Numbered from the stretch's first letter, positions 21,879 to 35,681 are shown. The stretch: DNA of 64,000 nt from Erythroxylum novogranatense (GCA_029891385.1 CM057229.1:2666001-2730000); one strand, 5' to 3'. The notes: generated from the sequence alone by a model not told the origin. Translations and numbers: made by a program.

Positions 21879-24825
21879 TCAAGAAAAGAAAGAAAAGCCC
21901 CTTGGAGATATTTCTCTACTTGCCTTGGAATTTGCTGCAGATAGATTGTGCCTGCAAGCCGATAAATCAAAATCGCATGAATTTTGCAGAAATGGATGCT
22001 CAAGTAGCACAGCAGCAGATGGCCGATCAGCTGGATTTCTTTGAAAGCAAACTCTGAGAAAATCTTTTCCTTCCGGAGATAGAGTGTCTGGTATAGGTGG
22101 AATTTTGTTCAAAATCTTGAACATAACTTGAGGCTGCACCATGAAAGAAATGAGCTGTGTTTGACAATTTTCTAAGAGATTTTAGCGTAAGAAGATATAA
22201 GCGAATCAAGGCTTACCCCTTGAAGATCACTCCAAGGAGCTTTACCGGTAAACATCTCAATAACTGTGCAACCCAAGCTCCATATATCAACAGCCAAAGC
22301 AAGATCAGAGCTTAAATCCTTCTGTATCACAGCTTTTATTACCTGCAGATTAAGTAACGGTTTGAAGCAGCGGAACACTAGACTCTTGGAAAACTTACAA
22401 GCAACTCTCTCAATATACATACCTCTGGGGCCATCCAATGTGGGCTTCCCTTCAATGACAGTTCGTATGACATTCCTGAAAGCTGAACAGAGACAAAAGC
22501 TAAAATGTAAGAAAGCCACAAAGAGGAAAGGCTGAAACTTTCAATGAGAAAATCCACGAAGATGTTTAAAAAGTTTCAAGAACTGACAAATTTTGCCATC
22601 CCAAAATCTGCAAGCTTCACAACGCCAGATGCATCAACAAGCAAATTTGCACCTTTGATATCCCTGTAGAACGTAACTCTTCCATCGTTAACATTTACTA
22701 ATACCTCTATATAGAGCAATGCATCAATTTTTTTCGGCAGTTTTGTCTTTAATCATACAACAGTCACCTGTGAACTGTCTTGGTGCTATGCAAGTAAGCC
22801 AACCCAGATAGAATATGCCGTGTGAAATTGCGAACCATAGATTCTGTAATATCCTGACGATGCTCTTGAACATATCTATTGATTGAACCTGGATAAACAT
22901 ATTCCATGTATATGTAGAAGTGATCATCAACCTGAAGACAAAACAATGGCCCCAAAATTAAGATAAATTTGCAAAGATTAGCAACCCAAATTCTAGAAAA
23001 TGGATCATTGATGATCCATAGCACTACTTACGATTTCACTGCCATAGTACTGCACTATATTTGGATGCTTTAGTTGGCGAAGAATTCTGATTTCCTGCAG
23101 AAAATATTGCAAGTTAGAATCTACAACTGTTCAGTAAATGAACATTCTTATGAAGCAAGAAACCTAAGATTTCTTCCATTGGATCTTTTGATGCAATCCT
23201 TCAGACCACAAGACACACCTGCTCTAATTGCTTCACACATTCAGCAGATTTAGGGTCATCAGGGATGAGACTGACTTCCTTCATTGCACATAAAGCCCCC
23301 GTCTCTCTGTCAAACAATGAGGGAAGATCATCCCACTTATAAGAAAAAAACACCAAACATTGAAGCTTTTCAGGATTTCTTTTCGTACCTATTCGTACCA
23401 ACAAAAACACTTCCATAGGTACCGCGACCGATAAGTTTCCCTTTTGTCCACTGAGGTTTCCTGAACGGTAAATTTGGCTTTTCTACAGCAGGATGGATAT
23501 TAGCTGATGGAGATGGCATGACTGGTGGAGACATTGCAGCTCCGGGAGGAAGTGGCAATGGGTAAGCACTGGCGTTTTTACTACTTTCAGGCCTCTCCTT
23601 ACAACTTCCCTCGGTTAGTCTCGAATGCATTGGGACTGAAGACTTGTTGCAGAATCTGGGCCTGTGGTGGGGACTTTGAAATGTGGCACTACAATGTGAA
23701 CAATGATTATTACTCTGCAGAGATCTTTGAGGTGAGTTTTGTAAAGCATGACTAACAACTCTACCCAAGTCCGGAACCTCCAGACGTGATGGAACTCGAG
23801 ATTCTTTAGGGGACACACAAGAAGTTAAAGTTTCCCTTTTGCTTAATTCTTTGGGGCTGAGAACTGGACTTGAGAAACCACTTGCTGGAGCACTTCTGGG
23901 AGATGAATTGCAGTTCTGGTTGCAACTAACACCTTCAGGATTTAAATCATGAGATAATGTTCGTCGATCGCGATTCGTAGATTCAGACAAGTCTGATGAC
24001 ATGTTATGAAGGAAAATATCACCGGAGCTTGATCTCCTTGGACTGATAGCTGGACTTGAGAAACCACTTGGAGGAGCACTTCTGGCAGGAATTCTCAGTT
24101 TTAGTTCCCGATTGTTTCTTTGGACATTTGGAACTCGAGGACCACTACAGCCAGAAGTATTGGCAGGCCTTGTGACAATTTGATCCCTCCTGTTCCGGGT
24201 ATTTGAAGAGTTTTGTGTCAAACATTACTTACATATACACAAAAGTAGTATGGAGTTGCGGTATGATCATTCACAGTCAGTAATCAAAACAATTGGCAAC
24301 ATCACATGAAACAATTAGAAACCTTAGAACAATCAGAACTGTTTTGATCATCTGCACAGAGTCAAAACTCAGAATCCAAATCAATCAGAAGAAGCTACGT
24401 ATGCTATTACTATAAGAAAGAAGGACCACCGGGATACAATCTAACCTCTGAAAAGCAGAGTTGGGTCCTTTTACAGGCGACCTCGGACGATCCTCTCCTA
24501 AATTTGCACAAGAATACTCCTGTGATAGTCTCCTATTCGAGGTTGATTCAGGAAGAGGCAGTGGTTGCGGCAGGACCGACAATGGACTATGCAAGGGCTC
24601 GTCAGGAGCAGGCGGCAAATGAGTCAACTCCAGCAAGCCGAGGTCTTGATCACTCACATGCCTTATCTTCCTCTGACGCGTAAGTTTCTTCTGCTCAAAC
24701 AACTTTCCTCTGTTTTTCTTTGGACTACAGGGGCTCCCACCAACCTCCTCTGTTTTAGAGACAGAGAACAGAGGAGATGGAGAATAATAGAAAGAAGAAA
24801 CACAGATTTGTCTGTTGAAAGGCAT
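21879..24825 (-). CDS. MAPKKK5-like: MAP kinase kinase kinase, MAPKKK5/YODA subfamily (nine exons)
   Basis: Exons (minus): 24825-24446, 24189-23389, 23306-23219, 23094-23032, 22931-22768, 22663-22588, 22482-22423, 22342-22217 and 22133-21879, joining in frame to 670 residues. The N-terminal ~370 residues are Ser/Pro-rich and unstructured. They include the basic LTRQRKIRH stretch seen in this MEKK subfamily and three copies of an ARSAPPSGFSSP-like motif. The kinase domain runs from about residue 373 to 645: glycine loop GRGTYGSV (381-388), Lys403 in CAMKE, HRDIKGANLL with Asp500, DFG at 518-520 and APE at 542-544. All catalytic residues are present. Family members phosphorylate MKK4/5 or related MAP2Ks in immunity and development. 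The tail after the kinase domain is shorter than I recall for Arabidopsis MAPKKK5, so the last exon or stop may differ from this model. Confidence 0.9.
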
Positions 24826-27154
24826 CAGTTAACAGGTATGCAGAGAACCAAAAAGGGGAGTGGTTGAAGGCTACATGTGAAAGTATTTCTAGCGGGCAGA
24901 TTTCGGAAATTCCGCGGCTACTTCTTAGTTCTTGCTTCGTTTACTTTACTTCTCCGTTAACATATGAGAAGAAAAACAGAAGACAAATTAAAACAAAGAA
25001 CAAAGCTTTGAATAAGTGTTAGTCAACTTTGGAGAAAAATGAACAAAACCCAGAATACGACCGCTGTGGATTTCAAACTCCACCTCACCACACCAATCCT
25101 CCCCATCCATGCCTATCCTCTGGCTTCCACGTTCTTGCCTTGAGAAGAAAGAAACGAAAATAATAACGAATGGGAAAGTAAAACTGAAGTCAGACGTTTG
25201 ACCCTCCATGAGGTATCCCCAGCTGCGCGATATTTCTCCACCAGAGACTTTGGAGAACAGAGCTTGTGGTGGTCTCTCTAGACTTTTCGCACAGAGGAAT
25301 GACTTATCTTTACATCCACGAAGCAAGCATGCAGGTCAAGTTTGACCAGAAAGCTCTGCATTCTCTATTCTCTACGGGCCATATACGCTCGTCGTTTTGA
25401 TTGTTTTATTACGTTATGTCCTAAACCTTATGAATTAGGTAATATAAATCTCTCTTTTTTTTCTTATCTTATTTTATTTTATTATAAACTCTCGCTTTTT
25501 ATTTTATTTTATTCTATTTTATTATAATATTATATTACATTCAATTCTATTAATTATCATCCAATTAAATATGACATTTGTTTTATTTTTTATAATTAAC
25601 CAAAATTAAATTAATAAAACAGAAGGTTTAAATTTTAAATAGTTCAATCAATATTAGAGTATCATAAATTGACTAAAAGTTAAATAAAATTTAAAATATC
25701 AAATATAATTAAAATAATTGTTTTTATATATTGAAAAATTTTAAATATAATAAAAATTAATTAATTAATTTTATTTATAAACATTTATTAATTAAAATTT
25801 TTGATTAATTAATTAATTAATTGACAACAGAATTTATTAAAATAAAATCAAACTAAAATTTAAAAGTTTAAAATTTTTACCATGATTATATTTTTAATTA
25901 TTATTATTATTGTCCCAGACAAAAGTGTACTTCACCATAGCCGCCTCGCCGGTTCGGTTTTACTTTCATCAACTACAATGTGCGTGCGTCGCGTTTGTAT
26001 TATTTTAATTTCCCTTCGTAATTGGATTCTCCAATTAATATAATAAGATAAGAGGTTCCCGCCATTTCACGTTTTCTTGTAATTGCTATTTTAAGAAGGG
26101 TTTGAATTCTCTCCATTTTGTGTGATTTCTTTTTAAAAAAAGTCTTGTAGTTATTAAATTAAATAATTACTTAATTTTAAATTGATGTTTCCTCAATGAA
26201 TTTATTGTAACCAATGGATGACACATGTATCTGAATGTTTATAAAAATAAAACACATTATAACTTAATTTTTACTTGTTTAAATTTTACACAAACAATTA
26301 AAATATAATTATCCGTGACTTAAATATTAATATAAATTATTGATATAATTGAAAATAACTAGAATTAACAAATTCAACAGATTCAACCCGATTTTAAGTC
26401 AACAAAACAATTTCAAACTAATCGAGATTTGAATAGAGTTTTAAATAATTGAACGGTTATATTAAAATAAAATACCGTCATTTTAAATGACTTAAATTGG
26501 ATTTAACTACGTAACTTGAACTGAAAGCGAGTTTGATCGATTCAATTTATTGTTATATTTTAAAATAACATTTGCAATTTTATAATTAAATAGAGTATTA
26601 AAATAGTTGATAGAGGTTAAAATGATATTTTTATATATAATATTTTATTATCGTCATAAAATTGCATTAAATGTTGACACGTGACTTTTCCAAAACTCTT
26701 TAATAATATATTTATTTAATCAGTAAGCATAAGCTAAATTGTAATAATTCAACCTTGGAGTCAAATTAATCTTTTAAATTTTAAAATGTTATGAAATTGT
26801 TCTTCCAAAATCACAACGTTAACTATCGGAAACAATTTTTCTATTAGTTAAAAATAAGGGTGTGTATAATTAGACTTTCTTAGATTTCGAAATTTTTACT
26901 AGGTGTTATTATTCTTCAATGTTAACTCTTAACAAGCACGGGCCTCATAGGCCCAAAAGTTAAAAAGAATTGGGCTTTAGCCCGAGCCCTGAAACCCTAA
27001 GTTTGTGCTTAGCACCAATCAATCAATACCGTTTTAATGGTTCCAAAACCCCGCCAAGCTTCTCTTCTTCGATTCTCGCCTGAAAGGAAAAAGATCACCG
27101 AAGCCGGCGACCAAACGTCAATCTGTTTTTTATCTGCAGTTCCGATTTGCTTAC
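24826..27154. other. Divergent intergenic region between the MAPKKK and OSB genes
   Basis: 24826 to about 25330 probably holds the MAPKKK promoter and 5' UTR; a 112-codon minus frame there has no recognisable domain. 25440-26900 is AT-rich intergenic DNA with ttaatt runs and no gene. The last 200 bp belong to the OSB promoter. Confidence 0.6.
26941..27000 (+). promoter_or_regulatory. telo-box plus site II-like motifs in the OSB promoter
   Basis: AAACCCTAA at 26992-27000 is a telo-box. Nearby are ggcctcataggccca and tgggctttagcccg (26941-26985), both site II-like. This pairing is known from promoters of plant genes for translation and organelle biogenesis, which suits a nuclear gene for an organellar DNA-binding protein. 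It lies about 155 bp before the first ATG. Confidence 0.5.
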
Positions 27155-28699
27155 ATGAACAAGTTGTGTTGTGTCCGATCCTTGGTGAAGACCCTCTCCT
27201 CATTTTTCCGACTGAGACTCGCATCCTTCTCTTCAGCTGCAACCCCTAGACGAGTAACGAGCTCGTCCTCTGATGAATCGGAGGAGGAGAAAGTTCAAGA
27301 AGAAGGTGGGAGCGCCGTTTATCGACATGTTCTCAGAAGCCAACGGCCTACACGTATAAAGTGGAAGCCGCAGTTAGTTAACTCCGTTAGTTTCATCGGT
27401 TCAGTTGATCGAGTTGAAAAAATGGATACGAAGTCGGGACGATTTGGAACTCACACTGTGCTCAAAGTGAGCGAACACGAACATTTATATCGAACTTTCA
27501 GGTATGTTCTTTTTTCAATTTAGTGTTTTGATACTGATTTAGACGTGAATCACCGAGTTTTTGATTCACTTGTAAGATATGAATCAGTTTCGCTTTATTT
27601 GAACAGGATTGGTGTGCAAATGTGGGGTGATATAGCGAGGACTTGTATTGAACACCTGAAACTACATGATTTAATATATGTCTCCGGCCGATTAGGGTGT
27701 TATTTCAAGCCTGATCAGAGTGGAATTCTCCTGCCAGTTTACATGGTTAGTGACTCCAAATCAAGTTGGTACCTTTAAACTGTCATCCGCTGTTTTGAAG
27801 TGTTTGGTTTTGCCATTCACATGTGTTCATGAGATGTTTTGAGTGATTTCACTTGTTTGCAGAAGAATATGTCTTAAACCTGTTTGGATTATATAGTGCT
27901 TGGGATCAATTTATTTATGAATTCTGACAAAGGTCTTTACTTTTCGAAGATGTTCAAGGTTCTGTAATGCTTTGAAAAGCTAGCTTAATTTTTCTGGGTG
28001 GAACAAAAAACCCATTCAAGCTTGTAAATGCACGTAATCAATCTCTTATATGCATATTTCTAGGAAAATGATGATCACATTTCATTCTGTAGGTAACGGC
28101 AAACGAATTGTGCTACGTTGAACAGCACGATAAAGGACCAACTTGCAAGCATGCCAAGCATTTTCAATCAGAAACCACCCATCAAAGATATGATGGCTTG
28201 CCATCAAAAACAGGTGGGGTTACATCTCCGTATTTTGGAAGATATGTTATAATAAATATATGTTTCTTGAGAATCTTGCAAATCTACCACTGATGCCTTT
28301 GCTTTAGATGGAATCCCTATCTGGGGTTTATTGATGGACATAATATGGCACAGGAACAAGGATGATAATATAATGAATTTTGGGGCTGCACTGAAAGTCT
28401 GCATTCTTCTTTGTTTAGGTGAAACTTGCTTGGAGAAGAACCGGCTTTATATATGGCAATTGTTTTTTGCCAGCCCACGGGAATGGTGGGATAACAGAAA
28501 AAATAAGAAAAATCCAAAATCGCCAGATTTCAAACACAAGATTACAGGTGAATGTCTTTGGCTGAGTCCCAATGATCCACCATGGGTCAAAAGACAACTG
28601 CAGTTGATTGACTCAAAATTGATTGAATACTGTCAAGAGGAGTATGCAAGTTGTCGGTCTCGCATGTCCGAGTGGACTGACTATGACTTGAGATCTTAA
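27155..28699 (+). CDS. OSB: Organellar single-stranded DNA-binding protein (OSB family)
   Basis: Exons 27155-27501, 27607-27745, 28093-28213 and 28419-28699 join in frame to 295 residues. The first ~35 residues (MNKLCCVRSLVKTLSSFFRL...) are basic and hydroxylated with no acid, a typical mitochondrial or plastid presequence. Residues about 70-170 form an SSB-like OB fold (VNSVSFIGSVDRVE; MWGDIARTCIEHLKLHDLIY; VSGRLGCYF). The last exon carries the plant-specific PDF motif, with WWDNRKNKKNPKSPDFKHK and WLSPNDPPWVKRQLQL. OSB proteins bind single-stranded organelle DNA, and OSB1 restrains recombination in mitochondrial DNA. One PDF copy is visible, as in OSB1-type members. An in-frame alternative acceptor at 28307 could add 37 residues. 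Confidence 0.9.
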
Positions 28700-29193
28700 A
28701 ACATGGAAGTGTTGCTGCAGAAGGTTTGTCTGCATCTACAATACTAGAACGCCGTTGTCTATAGTAAAACTGTGCATATTGTTGTATACCATGCCTTAAT
28801 TGGGAATATAGTTCTGAAGAATGTATAAACATGGACATCATGTTATCTAAATCATCCGTTAACTCTGTGAATTGTTTCTTATTACTGTTTTGCAAATAGG
28901 AAAACACCATCATATAATCCTTTTGTGATTTTCCATCGGCCTTTCCATGACTAAACTTCTAAACATGTTTCAAAATTTGTCTTATGAGTATGCAAAATCC
29001 ATTCAGCGTGCACCACTAACAAGTATCATGTGATTATGGCTGGCATGAAGAAAATTTCTATCATATGGCTATGGCTGATAGTTACAGTTTCTGTTTTCAA
29101 CAAACTAACTTGAATCAGGCCTCATCTCGCATATTAACATGAAAACTTTTGCCCAATGTCTAGTTTAATATAATACATACAGGTGAACGGGCT
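28700..29193. other. Shared 3' flank of convergent OSB and NAT genes
   Basis: 494 bp between the two stop codons, carrying both 3' UTRs. No further gene seen. Confidence 0.7.
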
Positions 29194-32100
29194 CTAGCGG
29201 AATCTAACGGGGAATCTACTGGGCACCAACCCATGTATCCTCATTGGAAAGCTGTAAAACTCGTCGTTCCTTGCATCTCCCATCCTGCGCTGGAAAGGTT
29301 TCAACCATGGAATTCCTCTCTCGTTAACAGTGCGCCTTGCATCGAGCGTATTGTCAAGGACCATCGCGACGATGATGGCCACGCTTGGAGGCGACGAGAA
29401 AATAGTGTTCAATATGTCATTGAACTGCAGATATACAGCAATGTCATTGGCAAGGAACAGTCCAAGATAAAACTACATGAAAGACGTTCTGAAATTGCTT
29501 GGTTAGAACCATAATGCGATGGATCAAATAACATGCCTTTCATTCTTATTCCAATGAAGAGAAATTGTGAAACTTACCCATCCGCCATCTGTTCTCACAG
29601 GTCCATGTCCATCTATAGTGGTGTTGCTGAAAAAATACTGAGGGATTGATATTGCAAGGAACAAAGACACACCCAAAACATAGTGGTTTCGCAACGAATT
29701 ATTATTCGCAAACTGTATAAACGAGATCCCGATAGCAGCTACGAGATGAAAACAAAACCAACTTCTATTACAAGACATCCTAATCATAAATATTGTCAAG
29801 AAATGTTTAACATTATTACTCACCAACAATACCAAATAGAACACAGTATGTGGCAGCAAATATAGGAAGAGGAATAGATGCAAAGAGAGCACCAAACTTC
29901 CCTGAATCATGAGGATAGCATAATCCAACTCAAAAAACTATGCAGGCATGAAAAATTACTGCACAAAACTAAAAGTTTACTATTCAAATACAAACCAAAT
30001 ATAGAGAAGAAGATCATGAAAGCAGTTGAAATCTGCACTGCTCTTCGGCTGCCGATATGTGTTAGTCCGAGCAGACCCACATTTTCGCTGCAATATCGTT
30101 AAAAATAGTAACATAATGATTATTACCAATCATTTGCATTTTTCAAACATTTTGTATCAACCAGTGGATAAAAGGTTATGTTCGCTTTCCCATTATGGCT
30201 AGTAGCAACCCACAATACAAGCTATTTCCAATCAATCAGATGAGCATTTTGTTTCTTACACAGATGCAGTGGTACCAACAGCAGCTCCAAAGATCCCATC
30301 AAGCAATAAGCTAACACCCTAAAATTATCAAAAGAGTGGTCACATTTCTAAATTGGAAATGATAAATATATGAAATTCCTTTATCTTTTTAACAGGAGGC
30401 ATATAAGTAAATTAAGCAGGGATTGGACCTGCAGGCCAATACTTCTACTGAGAACATGTGACGGAGGATATGTCGCACCGGCAAGGCGAGCAGCAGCAAT
30501 GAACGTTCCAGTTGACTGGAGTTGAAGTTTGAGGATTGGTTAACAAAATCAAATTTCTCAAATCCAACAAAGAAGATATAACAGAAAGCGTGAGATCTAC
30601 GACCTATTTTGATGTCTAATCAAATCTTAAAGTTCTACATGAACATTAACTCAGGATTATAAGATCATAGAGGTTTATAACTAGAAACTAACTTCGGAAA
30701 TGAAAAATTGAATTAGAAAACATTATCTGAAGGAATGAAGGAACCTCTGCAGCTGTTACAAGTGTTGCCCCCATCATCCCAAAGACATGGCTTGCTCTAA
30801 ATATAGGAGCACCCCACTGAAATGGGTATGGCACTCGAACCCTAAGAACAAACGAGTGTTTGTCAATAAACAGGGTAAGTCAACTCCACCTAAACAGAAT
30901 AGAGACTAGTCATCCTGACACTACCATGGAGCAGAAGATATCGGAAGGGATCTATTTGTGCAGCAACTCTGTTTGGTTAATATTGAAACATTATTGTAAG
31001 CACCAGCAGCAGTGAGGATGGCAGCGAAAGCCCATACAATCCCGACGCATAAGAGCAAGCCAAACCTCTCAAGGATTGGATGAGCCTTTCCATAGAGATG
31101 CTTTAGGTACTGCCAAAACACAAAAATTCTTGTTACCGTTTTGTGAAACTGAACTTCTGAGTTTCAAATCATAATCTGAAAAACTAAAGATGAATTACCT
31201 GGCAAATGACAAGTAGAATCAGCATAGGTAGGCCAATCTCCACGCAATTCGCAAGCTGTATGAGATTAATTCTTTTCTTTAGCTTTCAAGCGAATCAAGT
31301 ATTATAGTCTTCAGTAAGAGCAGTAATTACCAGTGGGAAACCTCTCATGAAGAGACCAAGACCCACTGCAGATACCACTGGTACAATAATAATGGCAGTA
31401 AAATACCTGAAGGAAATATAATAAAAGTTAAAAACAGACAATGAATGTAACATTCTTTGCTCGAAAGAGAGGAGACTGACAATAATTACCTAGTCAAATG
31501 ACCCCAAGCTTGACCATATCCAAGAATGATATTGACAAAGGATGAAACGATGAGTGATCCTTGAATAGTTCTAATAGTGTTGGAAAATCTCTACAAGCAC
31601 CAAAATCATTATCATAGAACTAGGGCAGTGTAGAAGTTCCAAACAACAATGTCGACGAAAACTACAAGGTAAGTGAGTTCATATTATGTTACCCAGGCTT
31701 AAAAGATATGCAACAAACCAATGATGTAGATATCAGTTACATCAAGTTCTTCATACCTCACTATCATCTGTGAAGTTTTCGTTGGACAAATCCTTGATTA
31801 TTGACAACACAGGTAGGGTAAAAGCAACCGATGGACTCATCACTGTGGGCAGCCTTGTTCCAATGACTGTTTGAAGCAGTGTATTCACTCCCGCCATGAA
31901 CAGCAGCGTTTGAATGACACGAGCCTTATCCCCCTCCTCACAATAAAAGCCAATCCATATAAAACACTAAGGAATGACTCATTACTCTGCAGTTGACATG
32001 GAAATACAGTTGGAGCAAAAAGCTTACATGATCACCACCCATTCGAGGCACAAGACTATTGGCAATTAAGACTATAGTTCCAAGCATGACGATATAATGT

Positions 32101-32844
32101 TGAAAGGCCAGAAGAGATGTCTCATCTGTGAACTCAAGTGCTTACTTGTGATTAGTTACATAAAAATAAAATGCGTAATGGAGCAAATTTTGGGAAATAA
32201 TGATGAACTTTCCCTCAAATTATCATTAAACCATAAGGGTACTGGTTAAGTTATATGCTAATGAGTCAGATTCCATCTGTATAAGATTCATAAAATTTCA
32301 AATTATCATGTCTTCAAATATTCACTTTCTTCTACACGTAGTTGGATTCAGGATAATGAAACTGAAAATCTACACATATATCTAAACTGCTTAAAGATGA
32401 CTTCATGTGCATCGTAAGTTATTGAAAACATATAAAGCACAAAGCAATCACACAGTCTTGGCCCCACCAGAGACGCAGACATGTACAAAACATAAAATCT
32501 TGTATATGCCCACTCCTTATATTAAAAAAAGGGAAGAAAAAAAACCCAAACTTTACCAGCTTTTGCAGAAACCAACAAGCTGAATTAAGTACAGAAGTAC
32601 AAGATACCAATTAAACTATAAAACTGTATTACAAAGCCAGTTAAAGAGACTCACACCAAGAAGGGTTGGAGTGGATGCAGTACTGAAGCTGGAGAAGCTG
32701 CTCGGCAGGAGTCCAAGTGGGTCCCCTTGACAAGGCAAAATTAAGCGGCGGAGGTGGCGGTGGTGCGGCAGCAGCAGGTGGTTGTGGTGGCGGTGGTGCG
32801 GCCGTAGCACGTGGTTGTGGTGGCGGTGGAGCCATTTCACCCAT
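29194..32844 (-). CDS. NAT3-like: Nucleobase-ascorbate transporter, NAT3 type (14 exons)
   Basis: Exons (minus): 32844-32655, 32125-32028, 31936-31757, 31590-31490, 31406-31331, 31255-31199, 31109-30925, 30841-30745, 30515-30429, 30318-30260, 30087-29996, 29901-29824, 29738-29578 and 29424-29194. All join in frame to 563 residues. The N-terminus is a proline-rich cytosolic tail; the start could be Met1 or Met4. The body has the NAT layout: FQHYIVML with the QH pair of TM1, long hydrophobic helices, AESTGTFIAAARLAGAT, and the NAT signature segment ENVGLLGLTH (exon 11). The C-terminal tail NDEFYSFPMRI resembles NAT3. The family moves purines, uracil or ascorbate across the plasma membrane with protons; substrates of plant members are mostly unproven. 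Two oddities are His in place of the usual Arg/Lys ending the signature, and MSPSVAFTLP where relatives have a GVSFA-type TM3 motif. Reading frames and splice sites are intact. Confidence 0.92.
32253..32508. repeat. Segment of NAT intron 1 that recurs at 56873-57141
   Basis: About 256 bp from atatgctaatgagtcag to cttgtatatg lies in the intron between NAT exons 1 and 2. It reappears in the same orientation about 24.6 kb away, with roughly 15 substitutions and two small tandem insertions. It contains no ORF or terminal repeats of its own. Confidence 0.85.
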
Positions 32845-34286
32845 CTTTCTTCAATAACTCACTGGCTACTTAAATAAAATACTGAAGCAGCTAGCAACTG
32901 CAAACTTATAAAGCACAAAGGAAGTGACGAGTTATGATTAAAAAAAAAAGAAGAACAACCCAAGTAACAATTACGATAAACAGATTAAGATTTGTGTCAT
33001 GGAAGAAGATTAAGGATAAGAAATGGGAGCCTGTGGTGCCTGTGTGTGTTGTTAAAAGTTGACGTGTGGGAAGAATTTAGAATTTACATCGTAATGGGTC
33101 CTCTTCGTCGAAATTTCCAAACTTCTTGCAAGCTTTTTCCTCTTCCACCATTAACGTTGACGTCTCCATCGTAATGGGTCCTCTTCTTCAAACATTTTCC
33201 AAACTTCTTACAAGCCATTTCCTCCTCCACCATTTGCGTTGACGTCTCTGTCTCTTTTTTTTTTTTTTTTGGGGTTACAAAGAATAAAGAAAATAAACAA
33301 GGCCCGCACAAAACCAAACAAAAACCCCACTATTATTTTGCGGTATAAAACTTCACGCTTGCCTTGATAGATAGCTCCGTAACGACCGTCGGAGCTGAAA
33401 TATATGCAACTTTGAGCTTGATAAGACTGCTGAAGTAGCTATATTGTTGACACACTGATTCCTATCTTAATATATATGCTAAAATTATACCTTTCATGCT
33501 CGATATGAGTTACGGAAGCTTATAAAATTAAAACTGCTAAACAAGCACACTAATTCCTATCTCGATATATATATTAAAGTTGTATTTTTCATGCTTGATG
33601 TATTAACTCACGAGTATCTACTATCAAAAAAATTATCTTAAGATAAAACTATATCGAAAGAACAAAGAATGTTAATAATCTCTGATGAATTCATTTCGAC
33701 AACAATATGTCGATAGCCAAACGTCCATGCCATGCTATCACTAATTTTTCGTAGTTGTGTAAAATTTATATAATTAATATAAATTTAGCATATTTTAATT
33801 AATTATTAAATAAATTTAATTAAAATCTGAATTAATTAATTTTTTAGGTAGTGAATAAAAGATAAGTTCACTTATTTTTACAATTTTCATAAAATGATAA
33901 TTCAAAAATTGTATATATTTAAATTTATTAAAATTTCTAATAAAATTGATACTTCATATGATTCAAATTGGTACTTACTGTGAAACAGACTTTTAAATTT
34001 CGCGCCAGGTCACGTGATACGATGCAGTGCGTGCGTCAGACTTAGGATGACAATGGGCCCAAGCCCAAGCTCAAGCCCAAATTCGATTAATTTTTTTATT
34101 TTTAATTAAAAATAAAACTCAGCATCGTCATTGCTAGTTTCCTTACAGTTGTCGGGCCTTGGGTCTCGCCCATTGACTTCAAACCGGGTCAAACTCAGAC
34201 CCAAATTAAAATGCTAACTTGCAGTCGTAATCAGTTTTGTGTAGTGAACTCCAGTTTCCAAAGGATGAATTTACCATTACAGACAA
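32845..34286. other. NAT promoter region and spacer to the MULE
   Basis: Contains an 80-bp direct duplication (from about 33089 and 33169, both starting tcgtaatgggtcctcttc) in the presumed NAT 5' flank, a poly-T run (33255-33270), and AT-rich DNA up to the MULE left end. A ggcccaagcccaagc patch occurs at about 34055. No gene seen. Confidence 0.65.
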
Positions 34287-35028
34287 GAGTTCAGATCCTC
34301 TGTCGCAAATAACCCTGTCTTACTCTGTCTTCTTACAAAATGCCAACGTATTATTTAAAAAATCGCGTGGGTCAAAGAAGCCGTGGAAGTTGTGGTCCCC
34401 ACCCTCAGCCGCCGCCGTTTTCCTAACCGATTGATTATTAACGAGCTTAGCGTTTTGCACACGTTTCTAATTAATATACTTCCACTGATAGGAAACGCTT
34501 ATCATTATTTTATCCTTTATTAATATATCCTTTATTTATATTTATATTCTTTAATAATTAACAATCGACTTAAATAATAATATCATATTATTATTATTAT
34601 TATTATAAGTACTCAGATTTGTAAATTAAATAATATTCAAAATGATTTGTAAATTAATTGAATATATTAATTTCTATTAATATAATCAGTCTTTTATTAT
34701 AATTATGACTTGTTTTATTGGTGTTTTTATTGTTATTATTATTATTAATATTCTTAATATATGATTATTGTTATTATTGCTATTATTATTATTAATAGTA
34801 CTATTATGTTTTATAATAATAATAAATTTTAATTGTTATTGTGAAAACAATTTATTATAATTATAATTACAATTATGTTGTTATTATTATGATTACAATT
34901 ATTATTATAATGATTATTATAATTGTTATAATAATCATTATTAAATTCAAATTATTTCTATATGAATTCATTATATTAATTTCCATTATTTTGAAATCTT
35001 ATGATAATAATGGAAATTATTATAAAGT

Positions 35029-35108
<80 letters not shown>

Positions 35109-35647
35109 GTATTTATGAAGTTTTATTATTACAATTATTATTATTAGTATTAGCATTAAATTATTATTGTTAGTATTAAATTTTTAATCATATTAATTTC
35201 GACTATTATTATTATTATGAGATTTGTTATAATTACTAACTTATTCTTATAAATGTTATATATACCTTAATTGTCAAATTTGTTAATTAGAGATTTTATT
35301 ATTATTGAATATTAATCAGCGTCCAACCTTCTTAAGGCTCATGAGGGAGAGAGAATACATCTTTATTTCGCTAGGTCGAGTAGTTCCTCGCCCTCATGAA
35401 GCAAGATGCTTATATAATACACTTCCATCGTCAAGTGTATTATAAGTATATATATTATAAGTACATAATTCTTATTTTTTTTATTATTATTATTATTATC
35501 ATCATTATTATTATTATCTAAATCTTGTTATTATTATGTCATTGATTATTATTATTATTATCCAAATGTTATTATTATTATGTCATTGATTATTATTATT
35601 AATATTATTATTATTATTATTATTATTATCTTATTATTATTATTATG

Positions 35648-35681
<34 letters not shown>

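Noticed and set aside
24988..25326. 112-codon minus frame upstream of the MAPKKK
   Set aside because: No domain, poor plant codon pattern, and it lies where the 5' UTR/promoter should be. It could hold an upstream ORF but cannot be supported.
32616..32844. Histidine-rich frame overlapping the NAT first exon
   Set aside because: Out-of-frame reading of the CCACCG-type proline repeat. The NAT frame continues correctly through the splice site.
35325..35420. Possible tRNA or other small gene in the less AT-rich patch of the MULE arm
   Set aside because: No cloverleaf, no A/B box pair. The patch has a diverged partner in the other arm, so it is TIR sequence.
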